NCBI GenBank assembly: GCA_001263235.1
Contig: LGRD01000016.1
Coordinates: 39,688-103,687, forward strand
Reading direction: 5' to 3'
DNA: 64,000 nucleotides
Source: Methylibium sp. NZG
GTDB lineage: Bacteria; Pseudomonadota; Gammaproteobacteria; Burkholderiales; Burkholderiaceae_C
Shown: positions 1 to 8,229 of the stretch, piece after piece
How positions within the stretch are numbered: the stretch's first letter is position 1
How the letters are laid out: every line of letters starts with the position of its first letter
Program-made: the position numbers and the translations under genes
The notes under the pieces: generated by a model
Told to the model about the DNA's origin: nothing
Databases searched by the model: none
Seen by the model: only the letters and a program-made list of their open reading frames with translations

Positions 1-440
1 ACGCTGCGCGCGCCGCTGTGCGAGCGCGTGCCGCCAAGGCGCGCGCCGAGGGGCTGGCTGGCATGCACGACATCACCCACGCGCTGGTGAACGCCTCACT
101 GTCGGCCGACACGCGCCAGAACCAGCCGCTGGCGGTCGCCTTCGTGCGCGAGAGCCTGATGCGTCAAGACGGCGAGGCCTACGCGCGTACCTGCGAGGCG
201 CTGGCCGACGCGCAGCCTGCAGCGCTCGATCGCATCGAAGCGCCGGTGTTGCTCGTCACCGGCGACGAAGACGGCGTGGCGCCGCCGCAGGCGGTGCGGG
301 CTCTGGCCGAGAAGCTGCACCGCGCCAAGTCGACCCGCGTCGTGGTGTTGCCGCGCTGCGGCCACTGGACGCCCATCGAGCGGCCGGACGAATGCCAGCG
401 CGAGTTGCGCGCCTTCATGGCGGCATTGCAAAGGAGTTGA
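1..440 (+). CDS. alpha/beta hydrolase, C-terminal part (5' end outside window)
   Basis: The reading frame is open from the first bases of the window and stops with TGA at 438-440, so only the last ~145 residues are visible. The segment PVLLVTGDEDGVAPP is the strand that carries the acid residue in alpha/beta hydrolases, and CGHWTPIERPDE carries the catalytic histidine near the C-terminus, as in 3-oxoadipate enol-lactonase-like hydrolases. The nucleophile elbow lies upstream and is not seen, so activity cannot be judged. It is followed closely by the amidohydrolase genes and the ABC transporter, so it is probably the first visible gene of the same catabolic operon. The substrate is unknown. 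Confidence 0.85.
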   Translation, partial: AARAAVRARAAKARAEGLAGMHDITHALVNASLSADTRQNQPLAVAFVRESLMRQDGEAYARTCEALADAQPAALDRIEAPVLLVTGDEDGVAPPQAVRALAEKLHRAKSTRVVVLPRCGHWTPIERPDECQRELRAFMAALQRS

Positions 441-441
441 G

Positions 442-480
442 ATGACACCCCACCGAACCGTTGCCGTCGGACGGCACTGA
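442..480 (+). other. possible 12-codon leader ORF coupled to the amidohydrolase
   Basis: A good ribosome-binding site (AAGGAG, 431-436) lies 5 bases before ATG 442, which opens a 12-codon frame ending in TGA at 478-480. The amidohydrolase ATG follows after a single base at 482 and has no ribosome-binding site of its own. This suggests either a tiny coupled leader peptide or a remodelled start region. It is visible in sequence only; the function is inference. Confidence 0.25.
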
Positions 481-481
481 C

Positions 482-1771
482 ATGGCCGACGTTCTCTTCA
501 CCAACGTGCGCATCTTCGACGGCGGCGGCGAAGCGCCGTTCACCGGCGACGTGCTGGTGCAAGGCAACAAGATCTCCCGCGTCGTCAAGACCGGCTACGG
601 CATGCGCAGCCCGCCGGTGCAGGGCGCGCAAGTGATCGACGGTGCCGGTGCGTTCCTGATGCCGGGCATGGTCGAGGCGCACACGCACTTCTCGTGGAAC
701 GACCAGCCGAGCCTGGACGCCATTCAGCGCATGCCGCCCGAGGAGCACATCCTGTGGTGCGCCGAGGTCGCCAAGCGCTACCTCGACATGGGCTGGACGA
801 GTTGCGTCGGCGCCGCCGCCGCCAAGCCGCGGCTCGACGTGGTGACGCGCAACGCCATCAACGATGGCACCATCGTCGGCCCGCGTTACCTGGCGGCGAG
901 CCAGGAGATCACTGTGCCGGGCGGTCTGGGCGACAGCACGCAGCCGCACCTGCCGCAACCGGAGTTCGCGTTCGGCGCGATCGTCAGCGGCGGCGAGGAA
1001 ATGCGCCGCTGCGTGCGCATGTTCGCCAAGTACGGCGTGGACAGCATCAAGATCAACCTGTCGGGCGAGTCGATCACCGGCATGTCGTCGGAGATGAGCC
1101 AGTTCACGTCGGAAGAGATCCGCGTCTGTGTCGAAGAGTCCAAGGCCTGGGGCAAGCGCGTGGCCGCGCACGCTCGCAGCACCTGGTCGGTGAAGGAATG
1201 CGTGCGCCAGGGCATCGAGGTGATCTACCACGCAAGCTTCTGCGACGAAGAGGCACTCGACATGCTAGAGGCGAAGAAGTTGGAGCACTTCGTCGCGCCC
1301 GGCCTGGCGTGGCTGATCAACACGGTTCACAACGCCAGCGAGTGGGGCTTGACGCCCGACGTGGTGAAGAAGATGGGTTACCCGCGCGAGCTCGACGCGG
1401 CCATCGAGAGCATGCGCGCGCTGCGCAAGCGCGGCGTGCGCATCCTGCCCGGCGGCGACTACGGCTTTGCGTGGACGCCGCACGGCACCAACGCGAAAGA
1501 CCTGGAGTACTTCGTCAAGCATGTCGGCATGAGCACGATGGAGGCGCTGCTGTCGGCCACCGCCTGGGGCGGGCCGATGATGCGCATGGGCAAGGTGTTG
1601 GGCTACATCCGCGAGGGCTACCTGGCCGACATCTTGTTGATCGACGGCGATCCGCTGGCGGACATCACGGTGCTGCAGGACAAGGCGCGCATCTTGGCGG
1701 TGATGAAGGACGGGGAGTTTCATCGGGCGCCACCGGTGCGGGCGGCGAGGGCGACGAGGTGGGCGGCGTGA
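482..1771 (+). CDS. metal-dependent amidohydrolase (first of two tandem paralogs)
   Basis: This 429-residue amidohydrolase-superfamily enzyme resembles imidazolonepropionase- and Xaa-Pro-dipeptidase-type hydrolases that cleave C-N bonds in cyclic amides or dipeptide-like compounds. The metal-binding His-Thr-His is at residues 67-69 (EAHTHFSW), further candidate metal histidines are in HARS and YHASF, and the late aspartate is in GGDYGFAW. The C-terminal GYLADILLIDGDPL closes the composite beta-sandwich typical of the family. I chose ATG 482 because the N-terminus then aligns with the paralog at 2477 (MADVLFTNVR against MTDTLFTNVR); an upstream TTG at 461 would add seven unmatched residues. 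The substrate is unknown, but the transporter downstream suggests it acts on an imported compound. Confidence 0.88.
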   Translation: MADVLFTNVRIFDGGGEAPFTGDVLVQGNKISRVVKTGYGMRSPPVQGAQVIDGAGAFLMPGMVEAHTHFSWNDQPSLDAIQRMPPEEHILWCAEVAKRYLDMGWTSCVGAAAAKPRLDVVTRNAINDGTIVGPRYLAASQEITVPGGLGDSTQPHLPQPEFAFGAIVSGGEEMRRCVRMFAKYGVDSIKINLSGESITGMSSEMSQFTSEEIRVCVEESKAWGKRVAAHARSTWSVKECVRQGIEVIYHASFCDEEALDMLEAKKLEHFVAPGLAWLINTVHNASEWGLTPDVVKKMGYPRELDAAIESMRALRKRGVRILPGGDYGFAWTPHGTNAKDLEYFVKHVGMSTMEALLSATAWGGPMMRMGKVLGYIREGYLADILLIDGDPLADITVLQDKARILAVMKDGEFHRAPPVRAARATRWAA

Positions 1772-1800
1772 GGTCGTTCCTTCTGCTCGGTCGTTTGAGC

Positions 1801-2340
1801 GGCTCGCGGCGGGCGGTATTCGGCGGGGGCTCATGCTGGGTCGGTCGCCGGGTACGGCGACTGCGCTGCGGTGCTCGGTCTTGCGGCCCGTCGCCGAAAC
1901 TCACTTCGCTCCCTTCGGTCCGCTCCGTTCAAACAGTCGGCGACAAGTCAGTGCACGAACGCGCTCCGCGCGGGGCCGCAAGCCCTCCGCTCCTCGCCGA
2001 CCCACAAATCGCCCCCGCCGAACACCGCCCGCCGCGAGCTGAACCGGGTTGGCTGTTCGGACCGAAAAGCCGCGACCTTGTCGAGGCGTGGGCTGTTCTT
2101 CCGCCGAGTCGAACCAACCTCCCCGCAAAGGCGCGTTCGGGCAGGGCGGAGGGCGCCTGTTCGGCGCTGAGGAGCACAGGGCTCGGGGCCCGCGCGCGTA
2201 GCGCGCTTCGTGAACCGACTTGTCGCCGACTGTTTGAACGGAACGAGCCGCAGGTGAGTGAAGTGAGTTTCGGCGACGGGCCGCGAGACCGAGCACCGCA
2301 AGGGAGTCGGCTGTACCCAGCCGACCGCCGAAGTGAAGCC
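1801..2340. repeat. compound inverted-repeat locus between the two amidohydrolase genes
   Basis: The 705-base gap 1772-2476 has no convincing gene. It holds two nested inverted repeats. The large arms, about 1839-1998 and 2160-2325, share long identical blocks on opposite strands, including CCGTTCAAACAGTCGGCGAC (1925-1944 and its complement near 2223-2242) and the block around CCGTCGCCGAAACTCACTTC. A smaller pair, 1801-1830 and 2011-2040, matches at 28 of 30 positions in inverse orientation. Such a gap is out of place in an operon whose other genes nearly all touch or overlap. It looks like an inserted, non-coding repeat element. The family is not one I can name. Confidence 0.75.
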
Positions 2341-2412
2341 CTCCGTCCTGTCCGGACGCGCCTTTGCCGCACCGACCGTGCCAGAGAAAAAACGCCAGTC
2401 AGGTGCACCAAC

Positions 2413-2452
2413 CGCCCCCATCCCGGCCTTCCCCCAGCGGGGGAAGGTGAAG
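2413..2452. repeat. orphan copy of the GC-rich hairpin repeat that brackets the DUF559 gene
   Basis: This roughly 40-base palindromic block has a core in which a C-run and a G-run form a hairpin. Read on the opposite strand it matches the left repeat at 57968-58009 at about 31 of 33 core positions. It lies 24 bases before the second amidohydrolase start and carries no gene. It shows that the repeat is dispersed in this genome. Confidence 0.7.
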
Positions 2453-2476
2453 ACGGCGCGCTGAAGCGCGAATCTC

Positions 2477-3760
2477 ATGACTGACACCCTCTTCACCAAC
2501 GTCCGCGTCCTCGACGGCACTGGCACCAACCCCTACACCGGCAGCGTGCTGGTGCAGGGCAACCGCATCCGCCAGGTGGGCCGCAGCACCGCGCCGATCT
2601 CGCCTTCCGGCGCAACCGTGATCGACGGCGCCGGCGCCACGCTGATGCCTGGCATGTGCGAGGCCCACACGCACTTCTCGTGGAACGACGCGGCCTCGCT
2701 GGCAGGCATCCAGGCCATGCCGCTGGAGGAACACGTGCTGTGGTGCGCCAAGGTCGCCAAGCGCTACCTCGAAGCCGGCTTCACATCGTGCGTCGGTGCG
2801 GCATGCGCCAAGCCGCGGCTCGACGTGGTGATTCGCAACGCCATCAACGCAGGCCAGATTCCCGGCCCGCGCTACCTGGCTGCGAGCCAGGAGATCACCG
2901 TGCTCGGCGCGCTCGGCGACGAAACGCTGCCGCATCTGCCGTTCCCCGAGTTCAGCTTCGGCGTCAACATCAACGGGCCCGAAGAAATGCGCAAGGCGGT
3001 GCGCATGTTCCTGAAGTACGGCGTCGACTCGGTCAAGCTCAACCTGTCGGGCGACAACTTCACGCCGCAGTCGCCCGCCGAAACCACCTGGATGGCCGAC
3101 GACGAAGTGGCCGCCGCGATGCGTGAGGTCAAGATCCGCGGCAAGCGCGGCATCGCCCATGCGCGCTCGTCCGAGAGCGTGAAACAGGCGCTGCGCCACG
3201 GCATCGACCTGATCTACCACGCCAGCTTCGTCGACAACGAAGCGCTCGACATGCTCGAGGCCGCCAAGGACCGCATCTTCGTCGCACCGGGCATCGCCAT
3301 TCTTTATGCCTTGCTCAACGAGTCGGAGGCCTTCGGCGTCACGCGCGACATGGCCATCGAGCTGGGCTACCAGATCGAGTGGGACGCGGCGCTCGAGTCG
3401 CTCAGCAAGATGCACAAGCGCGGCATCCGCGTGCTGCCGGGTGGCGACTACGGTTTCGCGTTCACGCCGCACTGCCAGAACGCGCGCGACCTCGAGTTTT
3501 TCGTCAAGTACCTCGGCTTCACGCCGATGGAGGCGATCCGCTCGACCACGCTGTACGGCGGCCAGATCATGATGCGCGCGCACGAACTCGGCGTGGTCAA
3601 GGAGGGCTTCCTTGCCGACCTGATGCTCGTCGACGGCGACCCGCTGGCCAACCTCGCGATCCTGCGCGACCCCAAGCGCATCCTGGCGGTGATGAAGGAC
3701 GGCGTCTTCGCCAAGGCGCCCGCCATCGCATCGCAGCGGGCCTGGGGGCGCGCAGCGTGA
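2477..3760 (+). CDS. metal-dependent amidohydrolase (second tandem paralog)
   Basis: This 427-residue amidohydrolase is clearly paralogous to the gene at 482 along its full length. Matching landmarks are EAHTHFSW with His-Thr-His at 64-66, the YHASFVDNEALDM segment, GGDYGFAFTPH and the C-terminal GFLADLMLVDGDPL. Both copies keep the metal-binding residues, so both should be active and probably differ in substrate. Its stop codon overlaps the ATG of the permease gene (TGATG around 3758-3762), so expression is coupled to the ABC transporter. The reaction is probably hydrolysis of a cyclic amide or a related bond; the exact substrate cannot be read from sequence. Confidence 0.88.
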   Translation: MTDTLFTNVRVLDGTGTNPYTGSVLVQGNRIRQVGRSTAPISPSGATVIDGAGATLMPGMCEAHTHFSWNDAASLAGIQAMPLEEHVLWCAKVAKRYLEAGFTSCVGAACAKPRLDVVIRNAINAGQIPGPRYLAASQEITVLGALGDETLPHLPFPEFSFGVNINGPEEMRKAVRMFLKYGVDSVKLNLSGDNFTPQSPAETTWMADDEVAAAMREVKIRGKRGIAHARSSESVKQALRHGIDLIYHASFVDNEALDMLEAAKDRIFVAPGIAILYALLNESEAFGVTRDMAIELGYQIEWDAALESLSKMHKRGIRVLPGGDYGFAFTPHCQNARDLEFFVKYLGFTPMEAIRSTTLYGGQIMMRAHELGVVKEGFLADLMLVDGDPLANLAILRDPKRILAVMKDGVFAKAPAIASQRAWGRAA

Positions 3761-4707
3761 TGACACCGGCCCAGCGCCTGGCCACGTGGATCGTGGTCGG
3801 GGCCCCGATCGCGGTGTTCTCGGTGTGGGCGCTGGTGGACAACCCGCGCCTGTACCTGGTGACGATGCTCAACAGCCTCACGCTGGCGTCGCTCTACTTC
3901 ATCGTCGCCAGCGGCTTCACGCTTGTGTTCGGGCTGATGCGCAACGTCAACCTCGCGCACGGTTCGTTGTACTTGCTGGGCGGCTACGTGGGCTACATCG
4001 TGGCGCGTGAAACCGGGTGGTGGATCATTGCGCTGGCGGCAGGCTTTTGCGCTGCGGCCATCGCCGGCCTGCTGATCCAGGTGCTCATCCTGCGGCGCAT
4101 GCAGGGGCAGGACCTGCGGCAGACGATGGTGACGATCGGCCTGTCCATCGTCATCGCCGACATCCTGCTCTGGATCTTCACCGGGCAGGTTTACCAGATG
4201 GAAGCGCCCGAGTGGCTGCAGGGCCCCATCCGCGGCATCCCGGTCATCAAGGCTTACTCGGCCTACCGCCTGAGCTTGCTGGGTTTCGGCATCGGCATCG
4301 GCATCTTCCTGTGGTGGCTGCTCAACCGCACGCGTGTGGGCGCGATGATCCGCGCCGGCGTCGACGACCGCGCGATGCTGGCCGCGGCCGGTGTCAACGT
4401 GAACTTGGTGTTTGCCGTCACCTTCATGCTGGGCGCGGGGCTGGCCGGCTTCGGCGGCGTGATCGGCGCTGTCGAGCTGAGCATGGTGCCGGGTGAAGAC
4501 ACGCGGCTGCTGCTGGCGTCACTGATCGTGGTCATCGTCGGCGGCATGGGCAGTGTGGTGGGCGCGGCCATCGGCGCGGTGATCCTGGGGCTGGCGGAGA
4601 CCTACGGCCTGGCCTATGCGCCGACCTACAGCGTGGTGTTCACCTTCGTGATCCTGATCGTGGTGCTGGCGTTTCGGCCGCGCGGGATCATGGGGAAAGC
4701 GGCGTGA
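3760..4707 (+). CDS. livH: branched-chain-amino-acid-type ABC transporter permease, LivH family
   Basis: This is an integral inner-membrane permease of about 315 residues with the LivH pattern: an N-terminal hydrophobic helix, then VASGFTLVFGLMRNVNLAHG, the signature of this family, and further hydrophobic segments up to the end. The region MIRAGVDDRAMLAAAGVN is the cytoplasmic loop that docks with the ATPases. ATG 3760 overlaps the upstream stop; GTG 3757 is also possible. It should pair with the LivM protein at 4766 to form the channel. Family members carry amino acids but also aromatic acids, amides and urea, so the name does not fix the substrate. Confidence 0.92.
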   Translation: MTPAQRLATWIVVGAPIAVFSVWALVDNPRLYLVTMLNSLTLASLYFIVASGFTLVFGLMRNVNLAHGSLYLLGGYVGYIVARETGWWIIALAAGFCAAAIAGLLIQVLILRRMQGQDLRQTMVTIGLSIVIADILLWIFTGQVYQMEAPEWLQGPIRGIPVIKAYSAYRLSLLGFGIGIGIFLWWLLNRTRVGAMIRAGVDDRAMLAAAGVNVNLVFAVTFMLGAGLAGFGGVIGAVELSMVPGEDTRLLLASLIVVIVGGMGSVVGAAIGAVILGLAETYGLAYAPTYSVVFTFVILIVVLAFRPRGIMGKAA

Positions 4708-4765
4708 GCGCGCCGGGCCGCTCCCAAGCGCTCATCCCGGAGTGCGAAGCACGGAGGGCAGTCCA

Positions 4766-5929
4766 ATGAGCGCGGCTCAGTGGCGCCGGGCGATGAGCGC
4801 CGGCGCGACCAGTGCGATCGGTGCTGCGTCGCAGCCGATGCCCCGACCGCCCGCCTCGGGCGCGAAGGTGGGGGTGTCAGCGCCGGCCCCTGCGGTCGAT
4901 CCTTACGCGAACAGCGACGCGCCGCGTTGGCTGAAGTTCTTGTGGCGCAGCCTCTCGGCCCGGCATGTCTTCGTGTTGGCGTTCGTGCTGCTGCTGCCGT
5001 TCGTCGTGTCGCCGTTCATCACCTACCAGGTGGCATCGCAGTCGCTGATCTTCGGCTTGATCGCGCTGTCGCTGTCGTTCCTTGCGGGCTATGGCGGCAT
5101 GGTGTCGCTGGCGCAGATGTCGGTGGCCGGCATGGCCGGCTATGCGGTGGCGGTGCTGGGCGCCAGCGGCACCGAGACCAGCCTGGGCTGGTCGTGGGGC
5201 ATCGTCACGCCGTTGGCCGTGTTGATTGCGGTGCTGGCCAGCACGCTCATCGGCTGGTTGTCGGTGCGCACCGACGGCATCTACACCATCATGATCACGC
5301 TGGCCATCGGCGTGGCGTTTTACTACCTGGTGCTGCAGAACTACTCTGTGTTCAACGGCTTCCAGGGCTTTCAGAAGGTCTACCCGCCGCAGGTGTTCGG
5401 GCTCAACTGGCGCGCTCCGCCGCCGTTTTACTTCCTGTGCCTGTTCTGGGCGATGGCGGGGTACTTCTTCATCAAGTGGCTGGTGCGAACGCCGTTCGGC
5501 ATGGCGCTGCAAGGCACGCGCGACAACGCCCGGCGCATGAATTCACTCGGCTTCAACGTCACGGCGCACCGCGTGGCGGCCTACGCCGTGTCGGGCCTGC
5601 TGGCCGGTGTGGGCGGCGTGCTGCTGGTTTGGTACAACGGGCTGATCACACCGGGCTCGGTGGGCACGAGCTGGCTCATCAACGTGCTGGTGATCGCGGT
5701 GCTGGGCGGCATGAAGCACCCGATCGGCGCCTTCCTCGGCGCGATCGTCTTCATCCTGTTGCAGACCTTTGCCATCGACATCATTGACCGTGAGCGGTTC
5801 AACCTCGTGATCGGTGGCGTGTTCCTCGCCATCGTGCTGTTTTCCCCCGACGGCTTGCTCGGACTGTGGGCGAAGCTTCGCTCCCGCTTCGGCCCGAACC
5901 AGGCCTTGATTTCAACCACCAGGAGATGA
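4766..5929 (+). CDS. livM: branched-chain-amino-acid-type ABC transporter permease, LivM family
   Basis: This is the second membrane subunit, 387 residues. After a hydrophilic N-terminal stretch of about 60 residues, longer than usual and Ala/Pro-rich, come the typical LivM segments, including LIFGLIALSLSFLAGYGGMVSLAQM and the cytoplasmic loop GTRDNARRMNSLGFN that contacts the ATPases. ATG 4766 has a GGAGG ribosome-binding site at 4753-4757. An in-frame start farther upstream has no such site. The stop overlaps the ATG of the binding-protein gene (ATGA at 5926-5929), showing translational coupling. Confidence 0.92.
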   Translation: MSAAQWRRAMSAGATSAIGAASQPMPRPPASGAKVGVSAPAPAVDPYANSDAPRWLKFLWRSLSARHVFVLAFVLLLPFVVSPFITYQVASQSLIFGLIALSLSFLAGYGGMVSLAQMSVAGMAGYAVAVLGASGTETSLGWSWGIVTPLAVLIAVLASTLIGWLSVRTDGIYTIMITLAIGVAFYYLVLQNYSVFNGFQGFQKVYPPQVFGLNWRAPPPFYFLCLFWAMAGYFFIKWLVRTPFGMALQGTRDNARRMNSLGFNVTAHRVAAYAVSGLLAGVGGVLLVWYNGLITPGSVGTSWLINVLVIAVLGGMKHPIGAFLGAIVFILLQTFAIDIIDRERFNLVIGGVFLAIVLFSPDGLLGLWAKLRSRFGPNQALISTTRR

Positions 5930-7185
5930 GCGTGAAAGTGACCAAACGAATCTGGATCCGTTCGATGTTGTGCGCCGCTGCTGCAGCGGCGGTGAGCGGC
6001 GCTGCCTTTGCGCAGGGCGCTCCGTTGAAGATCGGCCTGCTGGCCACGCTGGAAGGCCCGTTCGCGGCCGGCGGCGCCGACGGCATGCGCGGTGCCGAGC
6101 TGGCCCTGGCCCAGCGCGGCGGTGTGGTCGCGGGGCGCAAGATCGAGCTCATCAAGGCCAGCTCCGACGCCAAGCCCGACGTGGCCGTCAACGCCACGCG
6201 CAAGCTGGTCGAGCAGGACAAGGTCGAGATCATGGTCGGCCCGTTGTCGGGCGGCGAAGGCATTGCCGTCAAGGACTACTCCAAGACGCAGCCGCAAGTG
6301 ACCTTCATCAACGGCGGCTCGGGCGCGCAGGCCACCACGCTGGTCAACCCCAGCCCCAACTTCTTCCGCTTCAACACCGAAGGTGCGCAGTGGATGGTGG
6401 GCCTGGGCAAGGCGGCTCTGGACAAGGGCTACAAGCGCACGATGATCATCGCCGAGGACTACGCCTTCCCGTACAGCCAGGTGCAGGGCTTCATGGCCGA
6501 GTACTGCCGCCTCGGCGGCAAGGTGCCGGTGAAGGCCTGGGTGCCGCTGGGTGGCAAGGACTACTCGTCGGTGATCGCCACCATTCCGAAGGACGTAGAC
6601 GCGCTGCTCGTCGTGTTGGGCGGCGCCGACGCCGTCAACTTCCTGACGCAGTACGAGAACTCCGGCGGCGACAAGCCGATGATGGGCGGCAGCATCACCG
6701 TCAGCCAGGACGTGCTCAACTACAAGGGCAAGCGCCGCGACTCGCTGGTCGGCACCATTTCTGCCGGCCCGATTGCCGACAACTTCGACGGCCCCGAGTG
6801 GAAGGCGTTCGTCGCCGATTACCGCAAGGCCTACCCCGTGTCGGCCGGCGGCTTCCCCAGCCCCACCTTGTTCGCATTTGTCTACTACGTGAACATGAAG
6901 GCCGCGCTCGACGGCTTGGCCGCCGTCAATGGCGACCTGAGCGGCGGGCAGGCCAAGTACCGCGAAGCGCTGAGCAAGATGGTGCTGAAAACGCCCACTG
7001 GCGAAGTGCGGCTGGACAGCAACCGCCAGGCCATCGGCACCACCTTCGTCACCGAAGTGGTGAAGGACGCGCAGGGCAACCTGTCCACCAAGGTGGCGCG
7101 CAAGGTCGACAACGTCGATCAGACGCTGGGCATCAAGAAGGAAGACTTCCAGATGGGCACCCGCGACGTGCCGGCTTGCCCCTGA
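5926..7185 (+). CDS. periplasmic substrate-binding protein of the Liv-type ABC transporter
   Basis: This 419-residue solute-binding protein has a signal peptide with a basic start (KVTKRIWIR), an Ala-rich core and a likely cleavage site after AFA near residue 29. The mature part opens with PLKIGLLATLEGPFAAGG, the usual first strand of the type I periplasmic binding fold (Peripla_BP_6). It captures ligand outside the inner membrane and delivers it to the LivH/LivM permease. An AGGAG site lies just before ATG 5926, which overlaps the livM stop. The ligand is not predictable; the surrounding hydrolases suggest a small amide or aromatic acid rather than leucine. Confidence 0.92.
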   Translation: MSVKVTKRIWIRSMLCAAAAAAVSGAAFAQGAPLKIGLLATLEGPFAAGGADGMRGAELALAQRGGVVAGRKIELIKASSDAKPDVAVNATRKLVEQDKVEIMVGPLSGGEGIAVKDYSKTQPQVTFINGGSGAQATTLVNPSPNFFRFNTEGAQWMVGLGKAALDKGYKRTMIIAEDYAFPYSQVQGFMAEYCRLGGKVPVKAWVPLGGKDYSSVIATIPKDVDALLVVLGGADAVNFLTQYENSGGDKPMMGGSITVSQDVLNYKGKRRDSLVGTISAGPIADNFDGPEWKAFVADYRKAYPVSAGGFPSPTLFAFVYYVNMKAALDGLAAVNGDLSGGQAKYREALSKMVLKTPTGEVRLDSNRQAIGTTFVTEVVKDAQGNLSTKVARKVDNVDQTLGIKKEDFQMGTRDVPACP

Positions 7186-7262
7186 GCGGCTGGCCCCTGA
7201 GATCGACCGACCCGGGGTGCGGCAGCGTCGCTGCACCCCTTATTTAGAGGACTTCTGAGCCT

Positions 7263-8087
7263 GTGGCTTCGATCAGCAATCTCCCTTCGCGCCGGCCTGG
7301 CCCGGCGCGCGACGTGGCGTCGGCGGCTTCCAAGCCGCTGATGTCCAGCGACGCGCTGGTGCTTGAAGGCGTGACCCGCGCCTTCGGTGCCTTGCGCGCC
7401 GTGGACGATGTGTCGCTGACCGTGGCCGCAGGCCAGAAGTACGCCGTCCTCGGCTCCAACGGGGCCGGCAAGACGACGCTCTTCAACGCCATCACCGGGG
7501 ACTTCCCGCCCACGGCCGGAAGGATCCTCTTCTTCGGCGAGGACATCACCGCGCTGCAGCCCTACGAGCGCATCCGCAAAGGGCTGCGGCGCACCTATCA
7601 GTCGTCGCTGCTGTTCAAGGAATTGAGCGTGCGCGACAACCTCTTTTTGGCCGTGCGCGGCGTGGGCAGCGGGCGCTTCAGCTTCTGGCGCGCCGGCATG
7701 CAGCACGCATCGCAAGTGGCCGCCGACGACATCCTGCACCGCGTCCGGCTCGACCACCTGAAGGACGACCTGGTCGGCAACCTGGCGCACGGCCAGCAGC
7801 GACAGCTCGAGATCGGCATGGCGCTGGCAGGCGCGCCGCGGCTGATTTTGTTCGACGAGCCTGCTGCGGGCCTGTCGCCCGCGGAGCGCCGCGAGCTGGT
7901 GGCGCTGCTGCGCGGTTTGCCGAAGCACATGAGCTTCGTGATCATCGAGCACGACCTCGACATTGCGCTGCGTGTGGTCGAGCGCCTCACCGTCATGCAC
8001 AACGGCCGCGTGCTCAAGCATGGCACGCCCGATGAGATCGAGAACGATGCTCAGGTGCAGGCAATCTATATGGGGGGAAAGCATTGA
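7263..8087 (+). CDS. livG: ABC transporter ATP-binding protein, LivG family
   Basis: This is the first ATPase of the transporter, 274 residues from GTG 7263 or 248 from ATG 7341. An AGAGGA site before the GTG slightly favours the longer form, whereas family length favours the shorter. Walker A is GSNGAGKTT, Walker B is [13 protein letters not shown], and a degenerate signature motif ([12 protein letters not shown]) lies between them, as is usual for LivG. The last residues, [10 protein letters not shown], are typical of LivG C-termini. A second, diverged copy of the codons for these ten residues occurs just before the next gene. Confidence 0.9.
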   Translation: MASISNLPSRRPGPARDVASAASKPLMSSDALVLEGVTRAFGALRAVDDVSLTVAAGQKYAVLGSNGAGKTTLFNAITGDFPPTAGRILFFGEDITALQPYERIRKGLRRTYQSSLLFKELSVRDNLFLAVRGVGSGRFSFWRAGMQHASQVAADDILHRVRLDHLKDDLVGNLAHGQQRQLEIGMALAGAPRLILFDEPAAGLSPAERRELVALLRGLPKHMSFVIIEHDLDIALRVVERLTVMHNGRVLKHGTPDEIENDAQVQAIYMGGKH

Positions 8088-8229
8088 ACTCCGACACCTG
8101 CCTTCGCGACCGAGCGCCCGGCCGCCCGAAGCCGGGCGCGATCCCCTTGGGGGATCGACCGCGGTACTCCGCGGGCGAGGGGTCGTCATGTCTGCAAGTC
8201 CAGGCCATCTACATGGGCGGCAAACACTG
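8088..8229 (+). repeat. GC-rich hairpin insert followed by a duplicated livG tail
   Basis: This spacer contains two strong palindromes. One is a 9-base stem made by GCGCCCGGC (8114-8122) and GCCGGGCGC (8131-8139). The other is a GATCCCC/GGGGATC hairpin around 8140-8156. It ends with 8198-8230, which in one frame again encodes [10 protein letters not shown] and a TGA. That TGA overlaps ATG 8230 of the next gene, as the genuine livG stop normally would. The duplicate differs at several synonymous third positions. The insert separates what was probably an ATGA-overlapping livG-livF pair. Confidence 0.7.

Noticed and set aside
461..481. TTG 461 as start of the first amidohydrolase
   Set aside because: The extra seven residues do not match the paralog, and no ribosome-binding site precedes the TTG at proper distance.
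1772..2476. Several overlapping open frames of 70-190 codons in the gap between the amidohydrolases
   Set aside because: They arise from the inverted repeats, show mirrored peptides on both strands (for example repeats of RRLFER/SNSRRQ), and lack plausible starts.
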